Assembly (NCBI RefSeq): GCF_000195085.1
Contig: NC_015380.1
Span: 792,001-856,000 of the forward strand
Origin: Candidatus Pelagibacter sp. IMCC9063
GTDB taxonomy: Bacteria; Pseudomonadota; Alphaproteobacteria; Pelagibacterales; Pelagibacteraceae
Direction of reading: 5' to 3'
DNA length: 64,000 nucleotides
Position numbers and translations under genes: made by a program. The notes beneath the pieces are model-generated. The model searched no databases and was not told the origin of the DNA. It worked only from the letters and a program-made list of their open reading frames with translations. Positions 37,808 to 47,683 of the stretch are shown here, piece after piece. Numbering within the stretch: the first letter of the stretch is position 1; each line of letters begins with the position of its first letter.

Positions 37808-38414
37808 GTTTTTTGTTAAAAGAAAAAAAAGGGGAGTTCTGATTGTTATTTCCTCCCCTTCGGGTGCGGGTAAAACTACTATAGCCAAAAAATTAGTTTC
37901 TAAAAAACTCAACATCGAACTTTCGGTATCCCTAACCACTAGAAAACCAAGATCTAATGAAATCAATAAAGTAGATTATCATTTTGTATCCAAGAAATTT
38001 TTTCAAACAAAGATTAAGCAAAAACACTTTCTAGAACATGCAAAAGTATTTGATAATTTTTATGGAACGTCCCAAAAAGAAATTACGAACAAGCTAAGCA
38101 AAGGCAAAAATATCCTATTGGATATTGATTGGCAAGGTGCAAGGCAGGTCAGAAAAAAAAAGGCAACTGATACCGTTAGTATATTTATTCTACCCCCATC
38201 CTTAAAGGTTTTGAAACAAAGATTAATGAAAAGAGAATCTAGCTTGGCATTTGTTAATAATAGAATGAGTAAAGCTAAAAAAGAAATAGCGCATTGGAAT
38301 GAGTATGACTATGCAGTTGTTAATAAAGACTTAAAACAATGTTTAAAAGAAATTAAAAAAATTTTAGAAATACAAAAGCACAAATCATCTGGAAAAACTA
38401 TTTTAAAATTTTAA
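37782..38414 (+). CDS. gmk: Guanylate kinase (start uncertain)
   Basis: Gmk phosphorylates GMP to GDP. The P-loop [10 protein letters not shown] is at about 24-33 counted from the TTG at 37782. [22 protein letters not shown] holds the GMP-binding tyrosine and arginines, and [13 protein letters not shown] is conserved. No ATG or GTG start is available. The TTG at 37782 lies inside acpP. A TTG at 37813 after acpP would come into frame if the A8 run 37823-37830 had one more A, giving an N-terminus ([12 protein letters not shown]) closer to the family. The core identity is secure. Confidence 0.9.
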   Translation: MLRIAHLNKFFVKRKKRGVLIVISSPSGAGKTTIAKKLVSKKLNIELSVSLTTRKPRSNEINKVDYHFVSKKFFQTKIKQKHFLEHAKVFDNFYGTSQKEITNKLSKGKNILLDIDWQGARQVRKKKATDTVSIFILPPSLKVLKQRLMKRESSLAFVNNRMSKAKKEIAHWNEYDYAVVNKDLKQCLKEIKKILEIQKHKSSGKTILKF

Positions 38415-39187
38415 TCCTTTAACAGTTTTGTCAACTGATAAAAATTTTCTTTACTTATATTTTCCGCTCTCAAGTCAAAATACTGATCTAGCTTATTTTC
38501 TTCAATAACTCTTTCATCAAATAATTGCTTGATTTTATTTTTCAGTTTTTTCCTTCTATTAGCAAACAAAGTTTTAGATAAAAGCTCAAGTTTATGAATA
38601 TTTTTATTATTTATAATAGTTTTTTTCAAAGGAACAAATTTAATCATAACCGAATCGACTTTTGGAACAGGAAAGAAGTCATTTTTATTTATGTCTAAAA
38701 TTTTTGAACACTGAAAGAAGGCAGATACTATCAGAGATATTCGTCCATATTTTTTTGAATTTTCTTCTGAAAGAATTCTTTCCCCAACTTCCTTTTGAAA
38801 CATTAAGATCATTTGATCAAACCATGGGTTAGTTATGTATTGATTAATCCATTTAAGAAGTAGTTTCAGAGAAATGTTATAGGGAAGGTTGGAAATTATA
38901 GTTACATTTTTTGAAAACACGGATGTTTCATCGAATTGTAATGCATCTTCATTAATTATCCAATGCTCCTTTTTAGCAAAAACATCATCCAATTTTTGAA
39001 TTAAGCCCTTATCTATTTCAACAGCTAGATACTTTTTTGGATTAATTTTAACAATTTCTCTACTTAAAGCTCCATCGCCAGGACCAACCTCATAAACTAT
39101 AGAATCTTTAGTGATGTTTGCAGATGTTATGATTTGATCAATAATAGTTTGGTTATTTAAAAAATTTTGACCAAATTTTTTTTTCAT
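38411..39187 (-). CDS. rsmA: 16S rRNA dimethyladenosine transferase
   Basis: The 258-residue KsgA enzyme dimethylates two adjacent adenines in the 3' end of 16S rRNA. It begins KKFGQNFLNNQTIID. The SAM motif is VYEVGPGDGALSREI, and NLPYNIS is the catalytic N-L-P-Y motif. It overlaps pdxA by 4 bp and is convergent with gmk with a 4-bp overlap. Confidence 0.96.
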   Translation of the reverse strand: MKKKFGQNFLNNQTIIDQIITSANITKDSIVYEVGPGDGALSREIVKINPKKYLAVEIDKGLIQKLDDVFAKKEHWIINEDALQFDETSVFSKNVTIISNLPYNISLKLLLKWINQYITNPWFDQMILMFQKEVGERILSEENSKKYGRISLIVSAFFQCSKILDINKNDFFPVPKVDSVMIKFVPLKKTIINNKNIHKLELLSKTLFANRRKKLKNKIKQLFDERVIEENKLDQYFDLRAENISKENFYQLTKLLKD

Positions 39188-40083
39188 ATTTTTTTATAGT
39201 GCTTTTCAAAAAACTTTAAAGCAGCAATAAAACTTTCAGGATTGGCTAGGTTTTTATTCCTTAAATTGCTAGCAGTACCATGATCAGGTGAAATTCTTAA
39301 AAAGGGAAGACCTAAAGTTATATTTATAGCATCAAATTTATGGATATATTTAAAGGTTGGAAGCACTTGGTCGTGGTAATGACCCACCAAACAATTGATT
39401 TTTTTTTTATTAACTTCATTAAATGCTACGTCCGGAACTAAAGGGCCAATTACCCTTATCTTGTTTTTAATTAGTTTTTTAATAGCAGGATTAATAACAC
39501 TATTCTCTTCTGTGTTTTTTTCAAAATCCATACCGCTATGAGGGTTCAGACCCATTACTCCAATCATTGGTCTCTTGACACCAGGAATATTTTTGTAAAA
39601 ATTATCTATATTAGTAATGTTGGTAATAATTTTTTTTTGGTTTAAATTTCTAGATACATCTTTAATCTTAATATGCGTTGTGTTTGGGCATACGGAAAAA
39701 TTTTGATTATACAAAAGCATTGTTTCTTTACCTTTTTTATTAAATGCATCTGCAATATATTCTGTAAATCCAGCGTAATTCCCTGGCAAAAAACGCTTAT
39801 TAAGCGGTAAGTTAATTAATCCATCTGCTTCTTTATTTTTTAGAAGTTTAAAGGCAAGCTCAAAGCATTTTTTTAAATAAACTTTTGTATTCGTACCTCT
39901 TTTAACATTCAAGAAATCTATTAATTTGTTATCTTTTTTAATATTATTACAGAGATCTTTTTGATCACCAACAAATAGATACTTGTTGTGTAGCTTTTTT
40001 TTAAAAAAGTTTTGAGATTTTTTTATAATTTCATAATTAATGCTAAGTGGATCAGAAGTTAAAATAAGAATGGTTTTTTTCAT
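39184..40083 (-). CDS. pdxA: 4-hydroxythreonine-4-phosphate dehydrogenase-like
   Basis: The 299-residue enzyme belongs to the PdxA family of vitamin B6 synthesis. LTSDPLSINYEI at the N-terminus, GLNPHSGMDFEKNTEE and CLVGHYHDQVLPTFK hold the metal-binding histidines. SPDHGTASNL is conserved. The length is slightly under the usual 320-330. The order lptD-surA-pdxA-ksgA matches many proteobacteria. Confidence 0.93.
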   Translation of the reverse strand: MKKTILILTSDPLSINYEIIKKSQNFFKKKLHNKYLFVGDQKDLCNNIKKDNKLIDFLNVKRGTNTKVYLKKCFELAFKLLKNKEADGLINLPLNKRFLPGNYAGFTEYIADAFNKKGKETMLLYNQNFSVCPNTTHIKIKDVSRNLNQKKIITNITNIDNFYKNIPGVKRPMIGVMGLNPHSGMDFEKNTEENSVINPAIKKLIKNKIRVIGPLVPDVAFNEVNKKKINCLVGHYHDQVLPTFKYIHKFDAINITLGLPFLRISPDHGTASNLRNKNLANPESFIAALKFFEKHYKKI

Positions 40084-40673
40084 TTTATTATTTTAATTAA
40101 CAGTTCTCTTTTTGCCTGCTCAAGGTGAGCTCTTGAATAGAAATCAAATTTTTTATTTTTTGCTCCTGCAGTCAATTTCTCTTTTTCTTTAATAGTGTCA
40201 GGATTGTTTGAATCCACATATCCTAATGCAGTTAATTTTTGTTCAATTTCATTAATATTAACATTTAGTTTCCAGCTATATTTTCTCGAAATTAATACAT
40301 TCCAAGCATAGTCTATCTCACTTTTTTTTTTAATCTTATTAAAAATTCTTTTAGATTTAATTCCGTTATCGTTAAGTTTTTTTTTAAGATTAGTCAGTGC
40401 TTGGTTTGTTATTGCTTCTTTAATTTCAATTTTATTATTTATTATTTCAATTTCCTTAGAAGCCTGATCCACTAAACCTTGAAAAGCTGATTGTTGTAGT
40501 GTGTTTTTTTCTATTTCTTTAAAGTTATTTAAAGCCCTGATAATTAACATCTCATCTTTTAAATCAATGTTAGTAATAGAGATGTTGTTTACAGTTGCTA
40601 GTGTTATTATTTTTTCATTTGAATTGGCAGTCGTAGAGAAAAAAATAATAAAAATAAATAATATTTTTTTCAT
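40080..40673 (-). CDS. surA: SurA-like periplasmic chaperone without PPIase domains
   Basis: The 197-residue protein has a signal peptide ending near TTANS-NE and the SurA N-terminal chaperone pattern (ATVNNISITNIDLKDEMLII). It then goes to a short C-terminal helix (HLEQAKRELLIKIIK). The parvulin domains of classic SurA (about 430 residues) are absent. The gene overlaps pdxA by 4 bp and follows lptD by 11 bp, exactly the classic surA position. It probably helps LptD and other outer-membrane proteins fold. Confidence 0.75.
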   Translation of the reverse strand: MKKILFIFIIFFSTTANSNEKIITLATVNNISITNIDLKDEMLIIRALNNFKEIEKNTLQQSAFQGLVDQASKEIEIINNKIEIKEAITNQALTNLKKKLNDNGIKSKRIFNKIKKKSEIDYAWNVLISRKYSWKLNVNINEIEQKLTALGYVDSNNPDTIKEKEKLTAGAKNKKFDFYSRAHLEQAKRELLIKIIK

Positions 40674-40684
40674 TTGCTTTGGTA

Positions 40685-43015
40685 TTAATTTAAGAAACCA
40701 GATAAGTCAGGTGCAACAGGCGATCCAAATGGTTTTAACACAATAGAAAATGTCAAATTGTTGCTAGGCTTAAGTTCTTCATCCTGATAAAATATTTTTG
40801 ATAAAGTCAGACCAATTTTCAGACAATCACTTTCATAATTTGTTTCAATAAAATTTCTTTCCGTAAAGTCTTCTTGTAAGTTTTTTCTTAACCCCATTGA
40901 AAAGCTTAGATTATCTTTAAATTCTCTTTGGTATTTCGTTTCGACATAATGTTTTGAGCCTATCTTGCTTTCCTCATAATAGCTTAATGATAAATTGTTA
41001 TTATTGTTACTAAGTGTGGTGATAATTTCATTTTTTAAAAAAGTGTTAAAATTTTTGTTCAGTATGTAATTGTAATCAATATCAAATTGACCGCCGCTAA
41101 ACTTCTCACTGCTTACTTTAAATGAAGCATTGCCAACATAGTCTGACTTTTTTTCTTGAAGGGAAGAGCTCTTTGGCATTTCTTTTAATCTACTTTTCTT
41201 TAAAATTTGACCCATTGAAAATCCCGCATCTAGATATACTTCATTTTTTAAATTTTTTTTATTTATGTTGTATTCAGCCCCGTATCCAACACTTGCTCCG
41301 GTTTCAATGTTTGTTGAACTGTTGGTTCTGTCCATTGAAAGAATATCCTGGTAATTTAATATTTTGTTTTGATCAGCAGCATTTTCCATTGAACCTGTGG
41401 TATATTTTGAAAATATAATGGGACTAATAGATTGTTCAGTTTTGTCGTTATATTTTACCAACGGGTAATTATTCTCCATAGCTAGTGTTAAATAGACATC
41501 ATTATTCAAGTTTTCTTTAGCATTCTCAACATTGTCGTTATAAATATTAATATTTTTTATAGATGTCTTAAAAATACTGCCCATTCCTTGAATCGATTTT
41601 GTCTTTTTTAAATCGCTACTAGTAGAAATTTTATTAATTTGATGTGTTTGGTTGATATTTTCACCTAAATTCTTCGCTGAAAAATCATTGCTAAGGTTGA
41701 TTGATTGATCAAATCTTCTAAAAAAATTATTGAAAGTTACGGATGGCAGGGTGTACTGATATTTTTTATTATGCTTTTCTTCGTTTAGATTTTCATAAAC
41801 GTAAGCTTCTAGAGTTAGTTGCTTGCTATCCTCGTAGGAACGTAAAATTATATCATTTTGCAAAGCCGATATATCTTGCTTAATATTAGGAGTGTTTATT
41901 TGATGAACTTTTAAATAATTTTTTTGAGAAATTTTCTGAATATTCATTTCCAGATCGTTGGAAGCAAAAATCAGATCATCATAGCTACCCAAGAAATTAA
42001 AGAAAAAGTGGTTTCTTGACCCTGGTGTTCTTGCGATTGAAGACCCATCATCACTTTTTTTATTTAATTTTTTATAACCCTGAGAATAACTCGTATCTAC
42101 ATAAAGCTCACTATATTTATTTTTTTGTCTATACTCTCCTAAGAAAATAGAGTTTTCTTCTGTGTAATAAACTGGAGTAAAAGTAAAATCTTTGCTATTA
42201 CCAATTTCTAAAAAATAAGGAGTCTTGAATGATCTTCCCAAATCTGTAAAATTTTTAATTGAAGGTGGCAAAAAACCACTCTTTCTTTTAACACTTGGAT
42301 CTGGGTGTGAAAAATAGGGAGTGTAAAATACAGGAACGTTTCTAATATTGACGAGAACATTTTTGTGGTAAAGCATTTTTTTATTCTTATCGTGAGTTGT
42401 TTTAGATGAAGTAACGCTCCAGTCAGGACATTTTTCCAATATACTAGCACTCAAACCTTTATCAATTGCGCATGACGTGTAGGTATTTCTTTTTTTACCT
42501 GATTTGTCTTGGTTAATAATTAAAGTTCCCTTCTTTCCATCAATTTCAGCAGAAGCCCCTTCAAGTGAACTTTTATCGGCCATTTGACCTAAAAAATTTT
42601 CCCCAGAACCTTTTTGCAAGTCTTCATAGTATTCAAAAAGAGAAAATTTAAAATGGTCACCTGCATTATTAAAATAATTAACATTACCACTAGCTTTTAT
42701 TTTTTTTAATTTTAAATCATAAAAAAACTCATTAGCTTCCAATCTGCTTCCTTTACCATCAAGATAAATAGACTTTTCAGAAGTTAATATTGTGAAATCT
42801 TTTTTATTATATATGATTTTATCAGAGTAGATTTCTTTACCAAGCTGATCCTTTGCATAAGCGTTCCCAGATGCAATTATTAAATTTTTATCATCTTCGT
42901 AAGTAATTTTTTTTCCTTGAATTTCATAAAGTGAATCTTCTCCATAAACAGGAAAAAAATTCATTAAAAATGAAAAAAAAAATACGAAAAATAATGAAAT
43001 TGTTTTAGCGTTCAT
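40685..43015 (-). CDS. lptD: LPS assembly outer-membrane protein LptD
   Basis: The 776-residue protein has a signal peptide (cleavage near VYG-ED). The OstA/LptA-like jellyroll domain is at about 30-170 (GKKITYEDDKNLIIASGNAYA), followed by a long beta-barrel. CPDWSV and the VFYTPYFSHPDPSVKRKSGFL segment are hallmark LptD sequence. It places LPS in the outer leaflet with LptE (not seen here). It overlaps lptG by 11 bp. Confidence 0.93.
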   Translation of the reverse strand: MNAKTISLFFVFFFSFLMNFFPVYGEDSLYEIQGKKITYEDDKNLIIASGNAYAKDQLGKEIYSDKIIYNKKDFTILTSEKSIYLDGKGSRLEANEFFYDLKLKKIKASGNVNYFNNAGDHFKFSLFEYYEDLQKGSGENFLGQMADKSSLEGASAEIDGKKGTLIINQDKSGKKRNTYTSCAIDKGLSASILEKCPDWSVTSSKTTHDKNKKMLYHKNVLVNIRNVPVFYTPYFSHPDPSVKRKSGFLPPSIKNFTDLGRSFKTPYFLEIGNSKDFTFTPVYYTEENSIFLGEYRQKNKYSELYVDTSYSQGYKKLNKKSDDGSSIARTPGSRNHFFFNFLGSYDDLIFASNDLEMNIQKISQKNYLKVHQINTPNIKQDISALQNDIILRSYEDSKQLTLEAYVYENLNEEKHNKKYQYTLPSVTFNNFFRRFDQSINLSNDFSAKNLGENINQTHQINKISTSSDLKKTKSIQGMGSIFKTSIKNINIYNDNVENAKENLNNDVYLTLAMENNYPLVKYNDKTEQSISPIIFSKYTTGSMENAADQNKILNYQDILSMDRTNSSTNIETGASVGYGAEYNINKKNLKNEVYLDAGFSMGQILKKSRLKEMPKSSSLQEKKSDYVGNASFKVSSEKFSGGQFDIDYNYILNKNFNTFLKNEIITTLSNNNNNLSLSYYEESKIGSKHYVETKYQREFKDNLSFSMGLRKNLQEDFTERNFIETNYESDCLKIGLTLSKIFYQDEELKPSNNLTFSIVLKPFGSPVAPDLSGFLN

Positions 43016-44132
43016 TGATCCTAATTAGATTTATTGTGCTAAGAATAATAATTAATCCCACGGGGGACCACACTGAAATTGCCAAGGGTAATTTGTTGCT
43101 TAAACCGAAGGATATAGACAGGTCATTTAAAAAATATATACAAACGCCTAAAATAGTACCAAAAAATAAATACATAAAAGTGTTATACTGTTTATTGGCA
43201 CCCATTGTAAATGTGGTAGATACAAGAATCATTGCAAATAAATAAAAAGGAAGTGATAGGTATTTATGAAACTTTACCCTCAATTCTTCAGCAGAATAGC
43301 CCCTGGAATTTAGTGTTTTGATGGTTTTAAACATTTCCCAAAAAGAAACTGTATTAACATCAGTAAAATAGTTTTTTAAATCGTTAATATTAATTGACGA
43401 ATCAAAACTCATTTCTACTAGAGAGGCATCATTATCTTTTTTGCTATCTGATAAAGATTTTTTTTCTTGTGTAACTTGAGTTTTGTTTAGTGACCACCTT
43501 TTTTGATTAATTGTAATTTTTTCACTGTCATATCTTTTAACAAAGTTGAATCCCTGATCTAAGTTGTAGATTGTAACATTGTTTAATATATTAAAATTAT
43601 TCTTTTCAATCTTGTCAGCACGAATAATATTATATCCACTGGTTGTATTTTCCATGAACCAAAGACCCATCTTATTCATAACAATCAAATTATCATTAGA
43701 AGAATATATACGCTTTTCCTGTTCATAAAAATTTAAACTAGCAGATGAAATAGAAGTAAGAAAAAAAATTATAAATAGCCCACATATAAATGAAATTATA
43801 GACGGTATGAGAATAGGTAGAGTTTTGGAAATTCCTGCTAACAGCATGGTGTTTACTTCGTTATTTTTTTGAATCTTTACAAAAAACAATATTCCAGAAA
43901 ATAAAAAAATAAATATAGAAAGTTCAATAATAGTAGTTGGTGTTTTTGCAAGCGTGAGTATTGTTGCCATCCAAATAACATTTTCTAATTTTTTATCTTT
44001 TAAATAAATAAGTTCACCAACAGAGTTAATCAAAAGAGATAAGGAAAAAAAAACTAAAAAAACTAACAGCAAGGAGAATATAAATTCTTTAGAAAAATAA
44101 TAAATGAGTTTTGATGGGTATAAAGTATTCAT
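43005..44132 (-). CDS. lptG: LPS export permease LptG
   Basis: The 375-residue YjgP/YjgQ-family inner-membrane permease has six hydrophobic helices: three before and three after a periplasmic jellyroll domain (about 130-270). It works with LptF and the LptB ATPase to pull LPS out of the inner membrane. SRGYSAEELRVKFHKYLSLPFY is the coupling-helix segment. It overlaps lptF by 4 bp. The second position in the pair and similarity to LptG guide the name. Confidence 0.85.
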   Translation of the reverse strand: MNTLYPSKLIYYFSKEFIFSLLLVFLVFFSLSLLINSVGELIYLKDKKLENVIWMATILTLAKTPTTIIELSIFIFLFSGILFFVKIQKNNEVNTMLLAGISKTLPILIPSIISFICGLFIIFFLTSISSASLNFYEQEKRIYSSNDNLIVMNKMGLWFMENTTSGYNIIRADKIEKNNFNILNNVTIYNLDQGFNFVKRYDSEKITINQKRWSLNKTQVTQEKKSLSDSKKDNDASLVEMSFDSSININDLKNYFTDVNTVSFWEMFKTIKTLNSRGYSAEELRVKFHKYLSLPFYLFAMILVSTTFTMGANKQYNTFMYLFFGTILGVCIYFLNDLSISFGLSNKLPLAISVWSPVGLIIILSTINLIRINER

Positions 44133-45205
44133 TTAGCCAAAGGTTCGTTTTGAATAAATTTATGTAAGAAAAAATATATTATAATTCCCACACACATTGG
44201 AAATGAATATAAGAAATATTGAAAGAAAATATTAGAAGAGCTTAAGCTGATCAGTATTTCAAAAAAAATAATGAACAAAACACTTAGGGAAAATATTGAA
44301 AATCTTAATTTAACTAAATTAAATTTCTCATTATTTCCATATAAAATAAAGCAGCATAACAATGCAATAATTGGAATAAACAATGGTTTGAATATTCTTT
44401 TGTGAATTTCAAAGATAGTATTATTTTTTTCTTTTCTATTGTTTTTAAGCTCATTAAATAACCACAAAAGACTTCTTTCTTGAAGTTTGGGATAGGTGGT
44501 GAGATTGCTTTTGTATTTCGTAAAATCGTATAAAGTTTCTTCAAATTTAATTATTTGAATTTTTCCATTTTTATTTTTCTGATGAATAAAACCATCAATT
44601 AATTGTAGGTAATTTTTATTATCTACATTTAAAACTTTTCCTTGCTTGGCTATGATTGTCTTGTTGTTTTCAAATAAATACACCTTTTCCAAATTGCCTC
44701 GATTATCATTTTCACCGACATATACAGTTAAATTCCTGAAAGGGGAGTTGAAGTTATTTTTTTTTACCAAAGCATTAACAAATGTAAACTCTGAATTTGC
44801 CAATATATTTCTTGAAATTAACCCAGTCATTGGCGCTAAATAAATGTATAGAAAAAATGCCACAAATGTAGGCACTAATGATATTTTAAGAATTGTCCAA
44901 ACTATTGTTTTTTTACTTACTCCCGATAGCCAGTAAATTTCCATTTCTTTATTATTTTGAAATTTAATGATGGATATAAAAAGACTAATTAAAAAGCTTA
45001 TTAACATCATTTGAGAAACAATCTTAGGAAGCTGGTAAAGTATGTATGGAACATACACACTCATAGATAGCCCCATGTCTGTAATAAGATATAAAAATCT
45101 AGCCGATTGGGCGATCCAAATTAAGAAAGACAAAGTCGCCAAAACAAAAGCATACGATCTTAAAATTTCAGCAATAAAATAGTTGTTCAGCTTGTTTTTA
45201 AACAT
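44129..45205 (-). CDS. lptF: LPS export permease LptF
   Basis: The 358-residue YjgP/YjgQ-family permease has the same six-helix plus periplasmic-domain layout as the next gene. EMEIYWLSGVSKKTIVW near 91-107 is the conserved cytoplasmic loop. FEIHKRIFKPLFIPIIALL is the coupling helix contacting LptB. First gene of the lptF-lptG-lptD-surA-pdxA-ksgA run. It is divergent from pepA, as in E. coli and many proteobacteria. Confidence 0.88.
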   Translation of the reverse strand: MFKNKLNNYFIAEILRSYAFVLATLSFLIWIAQSARFLYLITDMGLSMSVYVPYILYQLPKIVSQMMLISFLISLFISIIKFQNNKEMEIYWLSGVSKKTIVWTILKISLVPTFVAFFLYIYLAPMTGLISRNILANSEFTFVNALVKKNNFNSPFRNLTVYVGENDNRGNLEKVYLFENNKTIIAKQGKVLNVDNKNYLQLIDGFIHQKNKNGKIQIIKFEETLYDFTKYKSNLTTYPKLQERSLLWLFNELKNNRKEKNNTIFEIHKRIFKPLFIPIIALLCCFILYGNNEKFNLVKLRFSIFSLSVLFIIFFEILISLSSSNIFFQYFLYSFPMCVGIIIYFFLHKFIQNEPLAK

Positions 45206-45243
45206 AAAATATGTAAATAGTAATTCTTTTTTAACTATTATAT

Positions 45244-46713
45244 ATGTTTAATATCTCATACAATTTAAATAAAAAGTCTCCAGCATGTGTAATTTTTGCT
45301 GATAAAAATCTTAAATTTTCTAATTATTTAAACTATTTTAGCAAGAATCAGTTAGATCAAATTTTTCAATTAAAAGAAACTTTCGTAAAAGATGGTCATG
45401 CCACAGGCGACCTTTGGGAAAAGGGTAAAAAACATAAAATTATCATATTTAAAATTAAGGATAAAACCAATGACTATGACGCCCAAAAAATTGGTGGCCT
45501 AGCATATTCAGCTTTAGCAAGTTTTAAAGAAGCGAATGTATTTTTTGAAGGATGTTCACTTGTAGAAAAAGCATCAAGTTCTTTTTCTTCTAATTTCTTT
45601 CTAGGTTTTTATTCTAAAAGCTACTCATTTAAAAATTACAAACTAAAAAAAGACATTGAAAAAAAAATACTAAAGTCGCTTTCAGTAGTTACTAAGAAAA
45701 AAGATCAAATCACAAAATCGATTAAGTACGCAAAAAATGTGTACGACGGTATTGAAGAAACTAGAAATTTAGTAACCTTGCCAGCAAACATTTTAAATCC
45801 TAAAAAATTTGTAGATGAAATCAATAAACTAAAAAAAACAGGGTTATCCATTGAGATTTTAGATGAAAAAAAAATGAAGTCCTTAGGTATGAATGCTCTT
45901 TTGGGAGTTGGCCAAGGTAGTACTAATAGTTCTTACTTGGCAATCATGAGATGGAATGGTGATAAATCATCGAAAGAAAAGCCAGTTGCGTTTGTTGGAA
46001 AAGGTGTTTGTTTTGACACTGGAGGAATTTCTTTAAAGCCTGCAAGATTCATGGAAGACATGAAATACGACATGGGTGGAGCTGGAACAGTCACAGGTTT
46101 AATGAAAACCTTAGCACTTAGAAAAGCCAAAGTTAACGTTGTGGGTGTAGTAGGCTTAGTTGAAAATATGGTCGATGGAAACGCACAAAGACCAGGCGAT
46201 GTGGTGATCAGTTATGCAGGACAATCTATAGAAGTTTTAAACACAGATGCGGAAGGACGGCTAGTTTTGGCAGATGCTATCGCTTACACAGAAGATAGAT
46301 TTAAACCAAAATTTATTATCAATCTTGCAACTTTGACAGGAGCTATAGTAGTAGCATTAGGAAATGAGTATGCTGGACTATTCTCAAATAACGACAAGCT
46401 AGCTCAACAAATTCACGACACAGGAATGAAAGACAACGAAAAAGCATGGAGATTTCCACTACATGAGAATTTTGATCGTTTGATGGATTCTAAAATCGCA
46501 GATCTACAAAATATTAATTATTCGGGAGGTGCTGGATCTATAACAGCAGCTCAATTCTTGCAAAGGTTTATCAGACACAAAACACCATGGGCTCACTTAG
46601 ATATAGCGGGTATGGCATGGATTAAAAAAGATACAGAAATTACCCCAGAAGGCGCTACAGGTTATGGAGTAAAATTACTAAACAGACTAATCAAGGAGCA
46701 TTACGAAAAATAA
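45244..46713 (+). CDS. pepA: Leucyl aminopeptidase (M17)
   Basis: The 489-residue cytosolic metallopeptidase removes N-terminal residues from peptides. The catalytic domain carries [16 protein letters not shown] with metal ligands and the catalytic lysine, [13 protein letters not shown], and ATLTGAI. The N-terminal domain is less conserved. It starts with the ATG at 45244. ndk follows after one base. Confidence 0.96.
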   Translation: MFNISYNLNKKSPACVIFADKNLKFSNYLNYFSKNQLDQIFQLKETFVKDGHATGDLWEKGKKHKIIIFKIKDKTNDYDAQKIGGLAYSALASFKEANVFFEGCSLVEKASSSFSSNFFLGFYSKSYSFKNYKLKKDIEKKILKSLSVVTKKKDQITKSIKYAKNVYDGIEETRNLVTLPANILNPKKFVDEINKLKKTGLSIEILDEKKMKSLGMNALLGVGQGSTNSSYLAIMRWNGDKSSKEKPVAFVGKGVCFDTGGISLKPARFMEDMKYDMGGAGTVTGLMKTLALRKAKVNVVGVVGLVENMVDGNAQRPGDVVISYAGQSIEVLNTDAEGRLVLADAIAYTEDRFKPKFIINLATLTGAIVVALGNEYAGLFSNNDKLAQQIHDTGMKDNEKAWRFPLHENFDRLMDSKIADLQNINYSGGAGSITAAQFLQRFIRHKTPWAHLDIAGMAWIKKDTEITPEGATGYGVKLLNRLIKEHYEK

Positions 46714-46714
46714 T

Positions 46715-47116
46715 ATGGAACAAACGTTATCATTAATTAAGCCGGACGCAGTAGAAAGAAATTTGATCGGAAAAATTGTAACTGTTTTTGAAGAAAACAA
46801 TTTAACCATTAAAGAAATAAAAAAAATTCATGTAACTCTAGAATTTGCTCAAAAATTCTATGAGATGCATTCGGAAAGACCTTTCTTTAAAGACTTATGT
46901 AGTTACATTAGTTCAGGACCTTTAGTGGCTATCGTTTTAGAGGGAGATAATGCCATTCAAAAGAACAGAGACTTAATGGGAGCTACGAACCCAAGCGAAG
47001 CTCAAGAGGGAACTATCAGAAAAATGTTTGCAATATCAATTGATAAAAATTCTGTACACGGATCTGATTCTTCTGAAAGTTCTAAAAGAGAAATAGATCT
47101 TTTTTTCAAACAATAA
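46715..47116 (+). CDS. ndk: Nucleoside diphosphate kinase
   Basis: The 133-residue enzyme balances NTP pools. It begins [16 protein letters not shown]. The phospho-accepting histidine lies in [16 protein letters not shown], and [13 protein letters not shown] is typical. It is convergent with purN with no gap. Confidence 0.97.
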   Translation: MEQTLSLIKPDAVERNLIGKIVTVFEENNLTIKEIKKIHVTLEFAQKFYEMHSERPFFKDLCSYISSGPLVAIVLEGDNAIQKNRDLMGATNPSEAQEGTIRKMFAISIDKNSVHGSDSSESSKREIDLFFKQ

Positions 47117-47683
47117 TTAGCAAATTTTATTAAGAGCGATGGGGTAAATTTGGTGTTCCACTTTTAATACTTTTTTAGAAAGAGTGGTTGCTGTATCTTT
47201 CTTAAGAATTTTAACTTTCTTTTGTAAAATTATTGTTCCAGAATCTAATTTAGAAGTCACATGGTGAACCGTGCATCCTGAGTATACATCTTTATTCTCG
47301 ATAGCTCTAGCATGAGTTTTTAGGCCCTTGTATTTGGGTAGGAGCGAAGGATGTATATTGATAATTGGTATTTTGCATTTCTGTACAAATGTTTTAGATA
47401 AAATTCTCATAAAACCAGCCAAGCATATAACGTCAATATTTTCTCTACTGATTAAGAATAAGCTCTTCCGTTCAAATTCACTCATTTTTTTATCAATAGA
47501 ATAAGACTTAATTTTTTTGGACTTAGAAAACAAAATGCCCTTGGTATCTTTTTTATTTGAAATAACTAGATGGATAGTAAATTTGGATGATTTAGTTTTT
47601 GAAAATTTATAAAGATTTTTTAAATTAGAACCTCTGCCTGATAAAAAAACAGCAATTTTTTTTTTAAAATTTGAGATTGCCAT
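47117..47683 (-). CDS. purN: Phosphoribosylglycinamide formyltransferase
   Basis: The 188-residue enzyme adds the formyl group in the third step of purine synthesis. IAVFLSGRGSNLKNLYKF opens the substrate domain. The catalytic N-H-D set appears as INIHPSLLPKYKGL and TVHHVTSKLDSG. I chose the ATG at 47683 (MAISNF). It overlaps the end of purM by 20 bp. An upstream in-frame start would run further into purM. Confidence 0.95.
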   Translation of the reverse strand: MAISNFKKKIAVFLSGRGSNLKNLYKFSKTKSSKFTIHLVISNKKDTKGILFSKSKKIKSYSIDKKMSEFERKSLFLISRENIDVICLAGFMRILSKTFVQKCKIPIINIHPSLLPKYKGLKTHARAIENKDVYSGCTVHHVTSKLDSGTIILQKKVKILKKDTATTLSKKVLKVEHQIYPIALNKIC

